64,000 nt of DNA from Mycobacterium bourgelatii (lineage in GTDB: Bacteria > Actinomycetota > Actinomycetes > Mycobacteriales > Mycobacteriaceae), in assembly GCF_010723575.1 (NCBI RefSeq), contig NZ_BLKZ01000002.1, positions 62,001 through 126,000 on the forward strand, written 5' to 3'. Position numbers and translations under genes: made by a program. The notes beneath the pieces were generated by a model, which worked only from the letters and a program-made list of their open reading frames with translations, made no database searches and was not told the origin of the DNA. This document shows, one piece after another, positions 35,094-45,848 of this stretch (its first letter is position 1; each line of letters opens with the position of its first letter).

Positions 35094-35105
35094 GTAGTCG
35101 ACTAC
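35094..35105. promoter_or_regulatory. Palindromic operator candidate upstream of PE_PGRS
   Basis: GTAGTCGACTAC, a perfect 12-bp inverted repeat flanked by an AATTTAA-like sequence on the gene-distal side, 80 bp before the PE_PGRS start. The identical 12-mer lies before the P450 gene at 36619. Confidence 0.65.
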
Positions 35106-35186
35106 TTAAATTGCCCCTGCGGCTTGCGCACGTAAGCAATCGGTCAGTTCGCCCCTAGCGCTAGGTGGGGAGTTGCGCGCCCCCGG

Positions 35187-36557
35187 CTACCGGACTCGAA
35201 TTCGTGCGCGGATCGGGGCGGCAGCGATCGCGGTCATCGGAGTTATCAGCGGTAAATCTTCGTCAAGGGACTCGACCGCGACGTCCCGCACGATCGTGGC
35301 CAGTGCGAGGGTCGCCGCCAGCATCGCGAAGTGATCGCCGATGCAGGAACGAGGTCCGCCGCCGAACGGCAGGTACTGCCAACGGCTGCGACCCTTGGAC
35401 CGTTCCGGGATAAAGCGGTCCGGGTCGAACCGCAGCGGGTTCTCCCACAATTCCGGATCGCGGTGCAGCGCATAGAAACTGACAAAGGCGACGGTTCCGG
35501 CTGTCACCCGGCAGCCGTCGACCTCGATGTCACGGGTGGGGGTACGCATCGTTCCCGCCCCGGGCGGACAGAGCCGCAGCGCCTCGTGCAGAACCCGAAC
35601 CGTGAGGCCCAACTCCGCCACGTCGTCCGGCGTCAGCATCCGGTCGCCCAGTGCGGCAACCTCGGCACGCACTCGTTCCTGGATGCCTTGGTAATGCCCC
35701 AACGACCACAACGAGTAGGCCAACGTGGTCGAGGTGGTGTCATGGCCGGCGAGCATGAAAAGCACCAACTCGTGGCAGATCTCGTCGTCGGTCAGCGGCA
35801 TCCCCGTCTCGGGGTCGGTAGCCTCGATCAGCGCGCGCACCAGCGGCGCGTCACGGTCTGGATCGGTGCGAACCGCGTGCAGGATCTCTGCGGCCACCCG
35901 ATGCAACGTTTCATTGGCCGCGCGAGCGGCCCGCTGTCCCCTGGTGGGAAGCCATCGCGGCAAATTCACCGGGCGCGCCCCGCGGTCCGACACGTAGGAG
36001 AGGGACACGTGCAGCGCCACACCCACTTCGTCGGCGCGTTCATCGAGGTCCAGGCCCAGCACCGAACGCCCAAGCGTCCGCAGCGTCAGCTTGCGGCACT
36101 CTTTGTCCAGATCCACGACGGCGCCATCCCGCCAAGCGCCGGTGATCGCTTGCGCGGCGGCGGACATGTGCTCCGCGTAGTCGTGCACCTTGCGCTTGGT
36201 GAACATCGGCTGCAACGTGCGTCGCCGCGGCAGCCACCGCTCGTGCGGGAGATCGAGCAGGTTGCCGCCCATCAGCGCGCGCATTTCGACCATCGTGCGG
36301 GCTCGGCCGCGGTCGGCAACTTCATCGGTGCGCCCCAACAGATCCCGCGCGCCCTGTGGGCTGGCGATCAGCACGATGTTGGGCAGCAACCACTTTGGCC
36401 CGAGCACGATCCTGGTGACCGGGCCACCGGCCTTCGCCAAGGCCTCAAAGCCGCCGATGAATGACCGCACCGCCTTGAGTTGCTGCCAGTACGGGAGTGG
36501 ATTTTTTGGTGCCAGACCGAGCGTGCCGACTTCGGACCTATCCAGGATCTCGACCAT
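35187..36557 (-). CDS. Cytochrome P450
   Basis: A 456-residue soluble P450. Signature elements in order: I-helix AGHDTTS (about residue 269), the ExxR motif in HEALRLCPP, FDPDRFIPER, and the haem loop FGGGPRSCIGDH with the ligand Cys. N-terminal PYWQQLKAVRSFIGGFEALA resembles mycobacterial long-chain-substrate P450s (CYP132/137/138 type), but I cannot assign the family. AAGGAG 6 nt before the ATG. No ferredoxin gene is adjacent. A GTAGTCGACTAC palindrome lies 62 bp upstream and the LuxR regulator gene ends 78 bp upstream. Confidence 0.93.
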   Translation of the reverse strand: MVEILDRSEVGTLGLAPKNPLPYWQQLKAVRSFIGGFEALAKAGGPVTRIVLGPKWLLPNIVLIASPQGARDLLGRTDEVADRGRARTMVEMRALMGGNLLDLPHERWLPRRRTLQPMFTKRKVHDYAEHMSAAAQAITGAWRDGAVVDLDKECRKLTLRTLGRSVLGLDLDERADEVGVALHVSLSYVSDRGARPVNLPRWLPTRGQRAARAANETLHRVAAEILHAVRTDPDRDAPLVRALIEATDPETGMPLTDDEICHELVLFMLAGHDTTSTTLAYSLWSLGHYQGIQERVRAEVAALGDRMLTPDDVAELGLTVRVLHEALRLCPPGAGTMRTPTRDIEVDGCRVTAGTVAFVSFYALHRDPELWENPLRFDPDRFIPERSKGRSRWQYLPFGGGPRSCIGDHFAMLAATLALATIVRDVAVESLDEDLPLITPMTAIAAAPIRARIRVR

Positions 36558-36618
36558 GCCAACTCCTTCGTCGATTCGATGGAGGCACGGTATGGCCGAT
36601 TTACGGGAGTGCGCTTGA

Positions 36619-36630
36619 GTAGTCGACTAC
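36619..36630. promoter_or_regulatory. Palindromic operator candidate upstream of the P450 gene
   Basis: GTAGTCGACTAC, identical to the box at 35094 and likewise preceded on the coding strand by an AATTA-type stretch. It sits in the 78-bp gap between the LuxR regulator and the P450 start, at about the distance of a -35 region from a possible TACCGT -10. Confidence 0.7.
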
Positions 36631-36635
36631 CTAAT

Positions 36636-39248
36636 TCATCCGTTGGGTCGGCCTGGTCCGGATCGAACGATCGAGGCCAGTTCGTCGCGCGACTGGGCCC
36701 CGACTCGCTGGCAGGCGCGGTAGACGTGACCCTCCACGGTGCGCACCGACATCACCAACTTTTCGGCGATCTCCCGGTTGGACAGACCGGCGACAACGAG
36801 TTCGACGACGTCGCGCTGACGACCCGACAGTTTCAAGCCCGCCGGGGTCCGCAGCGCGGGCGTACACAAACCGCCACACTCATCCGCCAGTTCACTGGCA
36901 ATCGCGGCCGCGTACAGGCCACGCTTGCGTTGCTGCCCCTCGTTGAATGCGATGGCGGCCTGGGCCGCTGCGTCGGCGGCCGCCGCCCGATCACCGATCC
37001 GGCGGTACTGCGCCGACACCGTCAGCAGACCCTCGCCGTCGCGATCACACAGAGCCTGCGCGTGTGCCGCCACCGCAGCGGCCAACGGCAGCGGCAGCGC
37101 GCCGGCCAACTCGTGCGCCCTGCCCACCTGCGAGGAGTCACCCCACTGGGCGGCGGCCTGGATGCAGGCCAATTCGTGGGTTGGTTGGCCGCGGTCTCGG
37201 GCGATTCGTGCCGCCTCGTGGACATTCGCCACTGCCTCGGTCAAGCGGCCGCCGGCCGCCATCGCCCAACCGTCGGCGAGTGCTAGCGCGGTCTGCATGA
37301 ACAGGAAGTCCGGCGGCACACACGACCGGGCCGCGGCCACCGCATCGCCGGCTTGGTCTGGCTGTCCAAGCTTGGCGTGCGCCTCGGCCAACGCGAAGTA
37401 GCTGGCCGGCTTCAAACCGGTTGTGATGGAGTGTATTTGGACTCCTGCTAACGCCTCATGCACGAGGCGTGCCGCCTCGGCGGCATGGCCGCGTACGAGG
37501 CAGGCGTTACCCAGCAGCAGAGCCAGGTTGGCGTAGGCCAGACCGGGAACGTCGCGTGCCGATTGCGCCAATTGCTCGGCGGTCAAGACGAATTCGTCTA
37601 TCCGTCCGGTGAGTCGGCAGGCGCGTCCGTATACGGCCCCGAACCAGAACCTCATGTGGGATGCCTGGAACGAGGTCGTGGCGCGTTTCAGGGCCTCGTC
37701 TGCAACGGCGCCAAGCTCACCGACGTCGCCGCGTGCGCCCGTGGCCATGATGAATGCGAGCGCTGCCATCATGGCGTGGAAATCCGGCAAGGCTTCGGAA
37801 GCTAAAGCGCTCCTTGCCTTTTCAACCGCTATCTCGCAGCGTGCCGACACCGCGTCCACGCACGCCTCAACCGCCAGTCGCTCGGCCACCTGCGCCGCGG
37901 TCTCGGGCAGCGCGCTCAGGCCGACGAGAACCGAAGACGCATCGACGGGCCTGCCGAGCATCCACACCAGGTTGGCCGCCCGCACCGTCGCCCAGTGATG
38001 GCCGTCTGGGCGGTCGGTCATCTCGCGCAGCGCAGCCTCGGCCTCCTCGCCCCGCCCAAGTAGCAACAGGTTCATCGCGCGAACCCCGTCCGCACCGGGC
38101 GCCCCGGCCCGTGCCGCCGCCGTCGCAAACCGATCGGCCAAGTCCAGATCCAGCAGCGTCATGGCATGCCGGGCGGACGTCAGATAGAGCTCGGGAGCGG
38201 GTTCGAGGTCAGACTCGAGGGTCAGCAGCGCCCGGCGCACGGTGGCCTGCATGTCGGCGTCCGGGTCGGCGCCCAGCCGTTGTGCCAGCTGACCGCGAAC
38301 GAGCGAAAGGTGCATTTCGCCGGCGCTCGCACGGCGAAGCTCGCCGAACAGCGGATGCGCCAATCGCGCCATCAAGCCGCCGCTGGTGCGTTCGACATTG
38401 ATCAAGCCCATGCTCTCGGCGGACTCGAGGTCGTCGCGGGATACCAGATCGCGCAACACATCAACGGACAGCGGCTCGCACTGCGAGAGTGTGTCGACCA
38501 CCAACGCGAGCCGCGGGCTGAGCTGACCCATCTGACGTCCGACGGTGTCGGACAGGCTCGGTGATACGGCAACGTCGCCGTCCCACATCCATACACCGGC
38601 GACTTGCCGCATCCGTCCAGCCGCGACCTGATCGGTCACCAGCTGCCGCAGGAACAGGGCATTCCCGCCGGTCAACTTCTGGAAGCGAGTGACGCTACGA
38701 GCGTCGACCGGACCGCCCACGATGCCCTCGATCATCTGGTGCGTTGCCGGGGCCGACAACGGTTCCAGATCGAGGCGGGCGAGCAGTCTGTCCTTCCACA
38801 GTGCCGCCACCGCATCGGGTTCCTCGCCGCCCGTGCGCAACGTGACAACCAGCCGAACCCCGCCCGACTGAGCCAACTGATGCACGACGAGGGCAGACAG
38901 CCCGTCCAGTAAGTGTGCGTCATCGATCCCGAGCACTACTCGACGCCGACGCTGTTGTGCGACAAAGGAGTTGATCACCCGGCGGACGTTGGTCAGCGGA
39001 TCCGACATCGCATTGCCCAGCACGCCGATGAAGGCGCCCAACGGAAGTGCGCGCGCCGACTCGGTGCCGACGATCCAATTCGTGCACTCACCGGCGGTCG
39101 CGGCGCAGCGCAGCGCCTCACGGGCCAACCAGGTCTTGCCCACCCCGGCCGGTCCCGCGATGACCACCCCGGACCGGTTGCCACCGATGGCACGCCGAAT
39201 GACGGCCAATTCCCCATCGCGCCCCGTCAACGGCTCGCCGCCGATCAC
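36636..39248 (-). CDS. Large LuxR-type ATPase regulator (LAL/MalT-like)
   Basis: An 870-residue protein: N-terminal P-loop ATPase (GPAGVGKTWLAREAL near residue 34; VVLGIDDAHLLDGL as Walker B), a long helical repeat region, and a C-terminal LuxR HTH (LSGRQRDVVELVVAGLSNREIAEKLVMSVRTVEGHVYRACQRVGA). Such regulators are activated by a bound ligand plus ATP. It ends 78 bp before the P450 gene, with the GTAGTCGACTAC box between them, making it the obvious candidate for binding that box. GTG start preceded by TATAGT and exactly 6 nt, so it has its own leaderless promoter. Confidence 0.9.
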   Translation of the reverse strand: MIGGEPLTGRDGELAVIRRAIGGNRSGVVIAGPAGVGKTWLAREALRCAATAGECTNWIVGTESARALPLGAFIGVLGNAMSDPLTNVRRVINSFVAQQRRRRVVLGIDDAHLLDGLSALVVHQLAQSGGVRLVVTLRTGGEEPDAVAALWKDRLLARLDLEPLSAPATHQMIEGIVGGPVDARSVTRFQKLTGGNALFLRQLVTDQVAAGRMRQVAGVWMWDGDVAVSPSLSDTVGRQMGQLSPRLALVVDTLSQCEPLSVDVLRDLVSRDDLESAESMGLINVERTSGGLMARLAHPLFGELRRASAGEMHLSLVRGQLAQRLGADPDADMQATVRRALLTLESDLEPAPELYLTSARHAMTLLDLDLADRFATAAARAGAPGADGVRAMNLLLLGRGEEAEAALREMTDRPDGHHWATVRAANLVWMLGRPVDASSVLVGLSALPETAAQVAERLAVEACVDAVSARCEIAVEKARSALASEALPDFHAMMAALAFIMATGARGDVGELGAVADEALKRATTSFQASHMRFWFGAVYGRACRLTGRIDEFVLTAEQLAQSARDVPGLAYANLALLLGNACLVRGHAAEAARLVHEALAGVQIHSITTGLKPASYFALAEAHAKLGQPDQAGDAVAAARSCVPPDFLFMQTALALADGWAMAAGGRLTEAVANVHEAARIARDRGQPTHELACIQAAAQWGDSSQVGRAHELAGALPLPLAAAVAAHAQALCDRDGEGLLTVSAQYRRIGDRAAAADAAAQAAIAFNEGQQRKRGLYAAAIASELADECGGLCTPALRTPAGLKLSGRQRDVVELVVAGLSNREIAEKLVMSVRTVEGHVYRACQRVGAQSRDELASIVRSGPGRPNG

Positions 39249-39254
39249 TCAGCG

Positions 39255-39260
39255 ACTATA
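39255..39260 (-). promoter_or_regulatory. -10 hexamer of a leaderless LuxR-regulator transcript
   Basis: TATAGT on the minus strand, 6 nt (CGCTGA) before the GTG at 39248. Indicates transcription independent of the upstream methyltransferase gene. Confidence 0.65.
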
Positions 39261-39299
39261 ACCGTGGTCAGCGCCCGGGCGCGTCATTCTGCCGGGCAG

Positions 39300-40241
39300 T
39301 CACCGCCGGCGCTGGCGAGCGATCTCGGCCAGCACCACCCCGGCGGCCACCGACGCGTTCAGCGATTCCGTCTTGCCCGCCATCGGAATCGACACCACCT
39401 GGTCGCAGTTCTGTCGCACCAATCGCGACAATCCCTTGCCTTCGGAACCGACGACCACCACCAGTGGATCGGTGCCATCCAGGTCGTCCAGCGCCGTGTC
39501 GCCGCCGGCGTCCAAACCTACGACGCGCAGCCCTCGGTCGGCCCAGTCCTTCAGCGTCCGGGTGAGATTGGTCGCGCGCGCAACCGGTACACGCGCCGCG
39601 GCGCCGGCGCTGGTGCGCCACGCGACCGCGGTCACCGAGGCCGAACGCCGCTGCGGAATCACCACACCGTGTCCACCGAAGGCCGCCACCGACCGCACGA
39701 TCGCGCCGAGATTGCGGGGATCAGAGATGTTGTCCAACGCGACCAGCAACGCCGGCGGTGCATTGACCGCCGCTGCCAGCAGGTCGTCGGGGTGGGTGTA
39801 GTTGTACGGCGGCACCTGCAAGGCGATGCCCTGATGCAGACCGTTGGCGCTCATCCGGTCCAGGTCGCTGCGCGGCACCTCGAGGATCGATATCCCCAAA
39901 TCCGCTGCCCGGGAGACGGATTCGGTCAAGCGCTCGTCGGCCTCGACACCCAACGCGACATACAAGGCGGTCGCGGGCACCCCGGCGCGCAGACATTCCA
40001 ACACCGGGTTGCGGCCCAGCACGGTTTCGGCTTCCTCGACCCGCTTCGCGGGACGGCGCGACTGTTGCGCGGCCGCGGCGCGAGCGCGCTTGGCCGCGGG
40101 ATGGTGGGGACGCATGTGCGCCGGCGGGGTGGGGCCACGCCCTTCTAAAGCCCTACGCCGCTGGCCGCCGGAGCCGACGGTGGGCCCCTTCTTGGAGCCG
40201 GCTTTGCGTATCGCTCCCCGGCGCCGCGAATTTCCGGCCAT
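39300..40241 (-). CDS. rlmB: TrmH/SpoU-family 23S rRNA 2'-O-methyltransferase
   Basis: A 313-residue protein. A basic N-terminal tail rich in Arg/Gly is followed by the substrate-binding domain (ETVLGRNPVLECLRAG) and the SPOUT knot (LVALDNISDPRNLGAIVRSVAAFGGHGVVIP, VVVGSEGKGLSRLV, SIPMAGKTESLNASVAAGVVLAEI). It probably methylates G2251 of 23S rRNA with SAM (RlmB type; Rv3579c orthologue). It begins one base after the cysS stop, so the two are co-transcribed. Confidence 0.92.
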   Translation of the reverse strand: MAGNSRRRGAIRKAGSKKGPTVGSGGQRRRALEGRGPTPPAHMRPHHPAAKRARAAAAQQSRRPAKRVEEAETVLGRNPVLECLRAGVPATALYVALGVEADERLTESVSRAADLGISILEVPRSDLDRMSANGLHQGIALQVPPYNYTHPDDLLAAAVNAPPALLVALDNISDPRNLGAIVRSVAAFGGHGVVIPQRRSASVTAVAWRTSAGAAARVPVARATNLTRTLKDWADRGLRVVGLDAGGDTALDDLDGTDPLVVVVGSEGKGLSRLVRQNCDQVVSIPMAGKTESLNASVAAGVVLAEIARQRRR

Positions 40242-41648
40242 CTACTTCCCGTCACCACCCAGCGTCCACTGCGGCCCGTCCGCGGTGTCGGTGACTTCGA
40301 TCCCGGCCTTCTTGAGCCGGCAGCGGATCTCGTCGGCCAGCGCCCAATTGCGTTGTTCGCGCGCCTTTTCCCGCTTCTCGATCTCGGCCTGCACCAGCAC
40401 GTCGACGGCCCTCAGCGCGGCCGACGTCTCGTCGCGGGTCTCCCAGCGCTCGTCGAGCGGGTCGCAACCCAGGATGCCCATCATCGCCCGGATCGAGCTC
40501 GCACTACGCAGGGCGCCTTCGTGGTCGCCGGCGTCGAGCGCGCGGTTTCCTTCGGCGCGAGTGTGGTGGATCTCGGCCAGGGCGACGGGAACCGACAGGT
40601 CGTCATCGAGGGCTTCCTCGAAGCGCGGGGTCCATTCGCCGGGGAGGATGGCGCCCACCCGGTTGCGAACCCGATGCAGGAATTCCTCGATGCCGACATA
40701 CGCCTTCACCGCGTCCTGCAGGGCTACCTCGGTGAACTCCAGCATCGACCGGTAGTGCGCGCTACCCAGGTAGTAGCGCAACTCGGCGGGGCGCACCCGC
40801 TGCAGCATCGCGGGGATGGCGACCACATTGCCCAGCGACTTGCTCATCTTCTCGCCGCCCATTGTCACCCAGCCGTTGTGCAGCCAAAGGCGGGCGAACC
40901 CGTCGCCGGCCGCGCGGCTCTGGGCGATCTCGTTCTCGTGGTGCGGGAAGATCAAGTCCATTCCGCCGCAGTGGATGTCGAACTCAGGACCGAGGTAGGT
41001 ACGTGCCATGGCCGAGCATTCGATGTGCCAGCCGGGACGCCCCCGGCCCCACGGCGACGGCCACGAGGGTTCGCCGGGCTTCTCGCCCTTCCAGAGGGTG
41101 AAGTCGCGTTGGTCGCGCTTGCCGGTGGCCACGCCCTCGCCCTGGTGGACGTCGTCGATGCGATGCCCGGACAGCTGCCCGTACTCCGGGTAGCTGAGCA
41201 CGTCGAAGTAGACGTCACCACCCGCCGCGTACGCGTGACCAGTTTCGATCAGGCGTTCCATTAATTCGATCATCTGGGTGATGTGTCCGGTGGCTCTGGG
41301 CTCCGCCGACGGCGGCAACACATCCAGCGCGTCGTAGGCCGCGGTAAAGGCCCGCTCGTGGGTGGCCGCCCATTCCCACCACGGCCGACCCGCTGCGGCG
41401 GCCTTGTTCAGAATCTTGTCGTCGATGTCGGTGACGTTGCGGATGAACGCGACGTCGTAGCCCCGCGCGATCAACCAGCGGCGCAGGATGTCGAAGGCCA
41501 CTCCGCTGCGGACGTGCCCGATATGCGGCAGCCCCTGAGGGGTGGCACCGCACTGATATATGGAGACGTGCCCGGCGCGGAGCGGGACGAAGTCACGCAC
41601 GGCGCCGGTCGCCGTGTCATGCAGCCGCAAGCGGGCCTTCTCGGTCAC
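40242..41648 (-). CDS. cysS: Cysteinyl-tRNA synthetase
   Basis: A 468-residue class I synthetase: zinc Cys in YQCGATPQGLPHIGHV, which includes the H-x-G-H signature; WHIECSAMA and HHENEIAQSRA; and the KMSKS loop in GEKMSKSLGNV. It charges tRNA-Cys. GTG start (VTEKARL). The 17 nt TAAGCTGGCACGTCGTG that include the start are identical to those at lysS. 67 bp downstream of ispF. Confidence 0.97.
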   Translation of the reverse strand: MTEKARLRLHDTATGAVRDFVPLRAGHVSIYQCGATPQGLPHIGHVRSGVAFDILRRWLIARGYDVAFIRNVTDIDDKILNKAAAAGRPWWEWAATHERAFTAAYDALDVLPPSAEPRATGHITQMIELMERLIETGHAYAAGGDVYFDVLSYPEYGQLSGHRIDDVHQGEGVATGKRDQRDFTLWKGEKPGEPSWPSPWGRGRPGWHIECSAMARTYLGPEFDIHCGGMDLIFPHHENEIAQSRAAGDGFARLWLHNGWVTMGGEKMSKSLGNVVAIPAMLQRVRPAELRYYLGSAHYRSMLEFTEVALQDAVKAYVGIEEFLHRVRNRVGAILPGEWTPRFEEALDDDLSVPVALAEIHHTRAEGNRALDAGDHEGALRSASSIRAMMGILGCDPLDERWETRDETSAALRAVDVLVQAEIEKREKAREQRNWALADEIRCRLKKAGIEVTDTADGPQWTLGGDGK

Positions 41649-41656
41649 GACGTGCC

Positions 41657-41662
41657 AGCTTA
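41657..41662 (-). promoter_or_regulatory. -10 hexamer TAAGCT of cysS
   Basis: TAAGCT then the 8-nt spacer GGCACGTC and the GTG start. Hexamer, spacer and start codon are all identical at lysS. It gives a 5' UTR of about 0-2 nt. Confidence 0.6.
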
Positions 41663-41715
41663 CCTGGCGTGTCGCGGACCCCCGCGACCGCGAACGCGTG
41701 GAGCTGTCGGGGGGG

Positions 41716-42191
41716 CTATCGGGTGGGCACGATCAGTGCCGTCGCGATCGCGGCCAGGCCTTCACCACGGCCGGTCAGACCGAGTCCGTCGGTCGTGGTG
41801 GCCGACACCGAGACGGGCGCATTGAGTAGCCGCGACAACACCGCCTGCGCCTCATACCGTCGCCAGCCGATCTTCGGTCGGTTACCGATCACCTGCACGG
41901 CGGCATTTCCAACCCGGAAACCATGCCCGGTGATCAGCTCGAGTACGTGCCGCAGCATCGTCGCCCCGCTGACGCCCTCCCATCGCGGGTCGTCGACACC
42001 GAACACGTCGCCGATGTCGCCCAGTCCCGCTGCGGACAGCACGGCGTCACACAGCGCATGCACCGCCACGTCGCCATCGGAGTGGCCCGCACAACCGTCA
42101 GCGCTGGGAAACAGCAACCCGACCAGCCAGCAGGGACGTCCAGGTTCGATGGGGTGGACATCGGTGCCCACGCCGACCCGCGGCAACCCGT

Positions 42192-42195
<4 letters not shown>
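41716..42195 (-). CDS. ispF: 2-C-methyl-D-erythritol 2,4-cyclodiphosphate synthase
   Basis: A 159-residue protein: RVGVGTDVHPIE supplies the metal Asp and His, and LLFPSADGCAGHSDGDVAVHALCDAVLSAAGLGDIGDVFG is the conserved core. Fifth step of the MEP isoprenoid pathway. Its ATG overlaps the ispD stop by 4 bp, so ispD and ispF are translationally coupled. Confidence 0.97.
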
Positions 42196-43765
<1,570 letters not shown>

Positions 43766-44299
43766 GTGAACCGCTTCAAGATCCGCGCCGCGGTGGTTGG
43801 ACTGGCCGCTGTGATCGCCACACTGCTCAGTGGTTGCAGCGCCGGGCAGATCTCGCAGACCGCAGCGCAAGAACCTGCGGTCAACGGCTCCCGGTTCAGC
43901 GTCGGCGACGTGGCGCTGCGTGATGTCCGGATCCAGGCCGAGCAGAAGAAAGACTTCCTTCAGCCCGGTCAAACCGTCGACCTGGTTGCGGTGGTGGTCA
44001 ACCAGTCACCGGATCAGCCCGACAAGTTGGTCAGCATCGACACCGAGATAGGCAAGGTGTCCCTGAGCGGCGACACCCGCGTGCTGCCGAGTCGCCTGCT
44101 GTTCGTCGGTGTACCGGAGGGCCAGCGGGTAGGACCGGGTCCCACCGACGGCAGCACTGCCGCCAGGGCCAGCCTGCAGCTGAAGCAGCCCATCACCAAC
44201 GGCATCACCTACAAGTTCACGTTCAACTTTGAAAAGGCCGGCGCGGCGACATTCGAGGTCCCGATTTCGGCTCCCATCAAGAAGCCAAGCGACGCGTAG
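43766..44299 (+). CDS. lpqE: Lipoprotein LpqE
   Basis: A 177-residue lipoprotein: RAAVVGLAAVIATLLSGC gives the lipobox LLSGC. The mature domain (FSVGDVALRDVRIQ, LQPGQTVDLVAVVVNQS, YKFTFNFEKAGAATFEVPI) is a beta-sandwich of the copper-chaperone/PCu_AC type in outline, without an obvious Met/His metal site. Rv3584 orthologue. GTG start fixed by AGGAGG. Function unknown. Confidence 0.9.
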   Translation: MNRFKIRAAVVGLAAVIATLLSGCSAGQISQTAAQEPAVNGSRFSVGDVALRDVRIQAEQKKDFLQPGQTVDLVAVVVNQSPDQPDKLVSIDTEIGKVSLSGDTRVLPSRLLFVGVPEGQRVGPGPTDGSTAARASLQLKQPITNGITYKFTFNFEKAGAATFEVPISAPIKKPSDA

Positions 44300-44367
44300 T
44301 CACCCCTTACTCACCCCCTGAGTCATTCCGAGCCATTCGCGGGGGTCGGTTTGTCACACCTGACCGA

Positions 44368-44373
44368 TACGGT
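44368..44373 (+). promoter_or_regulatory. -10 hexamer of leaderless radA
   Basis: TACGGT followed by 6 nt (CGCGGC) and the GTG at 44380. No ribosome binding site present. Confidence 0.6.
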
Positions 44374-44379
44374 CGCGGC

Positions 44380-45831
44380 GTGGCCAATACACGTTCGCAG
44401 TACCGCTGTTCGCAATGCCGCCACCTCAGCGCAAAGTGGGTGGGCCGCTGCCTGGAGTGCGACAGTTGGGGCACGGTCGAAGAGATAACCGTGCTCAGCG
44501 CGGTCGGCGGATCGGTTAGCGCGAGGGCGCGTCGCGCGGCGGCGGCATCCTTGAACCCAGCATCGCGGGCCGTCCCGATTCGCTCGGTGCAGCCGAACCT
44601 GAGCCGGCATCGCCCGACGGGTATCGACGAACTGGACCGAGTACTCGGCGGCGGTGTGGTGCCGGGATCGGTGACGCTGCTGGCCGGCGAGCCCGGGGTG
44701 GGCAAATCGACGCTGCTGCTCAAGGTCGCTCATCGCTGGGCGCAGTCGGGCAAACGCGTGCTGTACATCTCCGGCGAAGAGTCGGCCGGCCAGATTCGGC
44801 TGCGGGCCGACCGGACTGGTTGCGCCGGTATGGAACTCGAAGAGATATACCTGGCCGCCGAGTCCGACCTGCACGCCGTACTGGGCCACCTGGACATGGT
44901 GCGGCCGGCCCTGGTCATCGTGGACTCGGTGCAGACCCTGTCCACCACCGAGGCCGACGGCGTCGCCGGTGGGGTTACGCAGGTGCGGGCGGTCACCGCG
45001 GCGCTGACGGCCGCGGCCAAGGCGAGTGAGATCGCGCTGATCCTCGTCGGGCACGTAACCAAGGACGGGGCCATCGCGGGCCCACGCTCGCTGGAACACC
45101 TCGTCGACGTCGTACTGCATTTCGAAGGCGACCGCAACGGCGCGCTCCGGATGGTCCGCGGGGTCAAGAACCGATTCGGCGCCGCCGACGAGGTCGGCTG
45201 CTTCCTGCTGCACGACAACGGCATCGACGGTGTTGCCGATCCCTCGAATCTTTTTCTGGATCAGCGGCCGACGCCGGTCCCGGGGACCGCCATCACCGTG
45301 ACGCTCGACGGAAAGCGGCCATTGCTCGGCGAGGTGCAGGCATTGCTCACCGGGGGCGAGTCCAGGACGTCCACCGGCTCGCCGCGACGGGCGGTCAGCG
45401 GGATCGACCACGCGCGGGCCGCGATGATCACCGCGGTGCTGGAAAAGCACGCCGGGCTGAACATCGCGGTCAACGACATTTACCTGTCCACCGTGGGTGG
45501 CATGCGACTGACCGACCCTTCCTCCGACCTGGCCGTAGCCATCGCCCTGGCCTCCGCCTTCGCGAACCTGCCACTGCCCGCCACGGCGGTGATGATCGGC
45601 GAAGTGGGCTTGGCGGGCGACCTGCGCCGGGTCAGCGGCATGGACCGTCGCCTGGCCGAAGCCGCCCGTCAGGGGTTCAACATCGCGTTGGTCCCGCCGG
45701 GTGACCACGCCCCGCCGGACGGGCTGCGCACGCTCTGCGCGCCCACCATCGTCGCCGCTCTGGAGCACATGGTCGACATCGCCGATCATCGGGTCGGCCG
45801 ACTCACCGGACCTCGGAAGCTGGACGTTTAA
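44380..45831 (+). CDS. radA: DNA repair/recombination ATPase RadA (Sms)
   Basis: A 483-residue protein: C4 zinc finger (C10, C13, C24, C27), RecA-like ATPase with Walker A GEPGVGKST and the RadA-specific KNRFG motif, and a C-terminal Lon-protease-like domain (IAVNDIYLSTVGGMRL, SDLAVAIALASAF, GEVGLAGDLRRV). It promotes branch migration in recombination. It precedes disA by 17 bp; in bacteria RadA limits DisA activity, so the pairing is functional. Confidence 0.97.
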   Translation: MANTRSQYRCSQCRHLSAKWVGRCLECDSWGTVEEITVLSAVGGSVSARARRAAAASLNPASRAVPIRSVQPNLSRHRPTGIDELDRVLGGGVVPGSVTLLAGEPGVGKSTLLLKVAHRWAQSGKRVLYISGEESAGQIRLRADRTGCAGMELEEIYLAAESDLHAVLGHLDMVRPALVIVDSVQTLSTTEADGVAGGVTQVRAVTAALTAAAKASEIALILVGHVTKDGAIAGPRSLEHLVDVVLHFEGDRNGALRMVRGVKNRFGAADEVGCFLLHDNGIDGVADPSNLFLDQRPTPVPGTAITVTLDGKRPLLGEVQALLTGGESRTSTGSPRRAVSGIDHARAAMITAVLEKHAGLNIAVNDIYLSTVGGMRLTDPSSDLAVAIALASAFANLPLPATAVMIGEVGLAGDLRRVSGMDRRLAEAARQGFNIALVPPGDHAPPDGLRTLCAPTIVAALEHMVDIADHRVGRLTGPRKLDV

Positions 45832-45848
45832 CCCCGCGGGGCCGCAGA

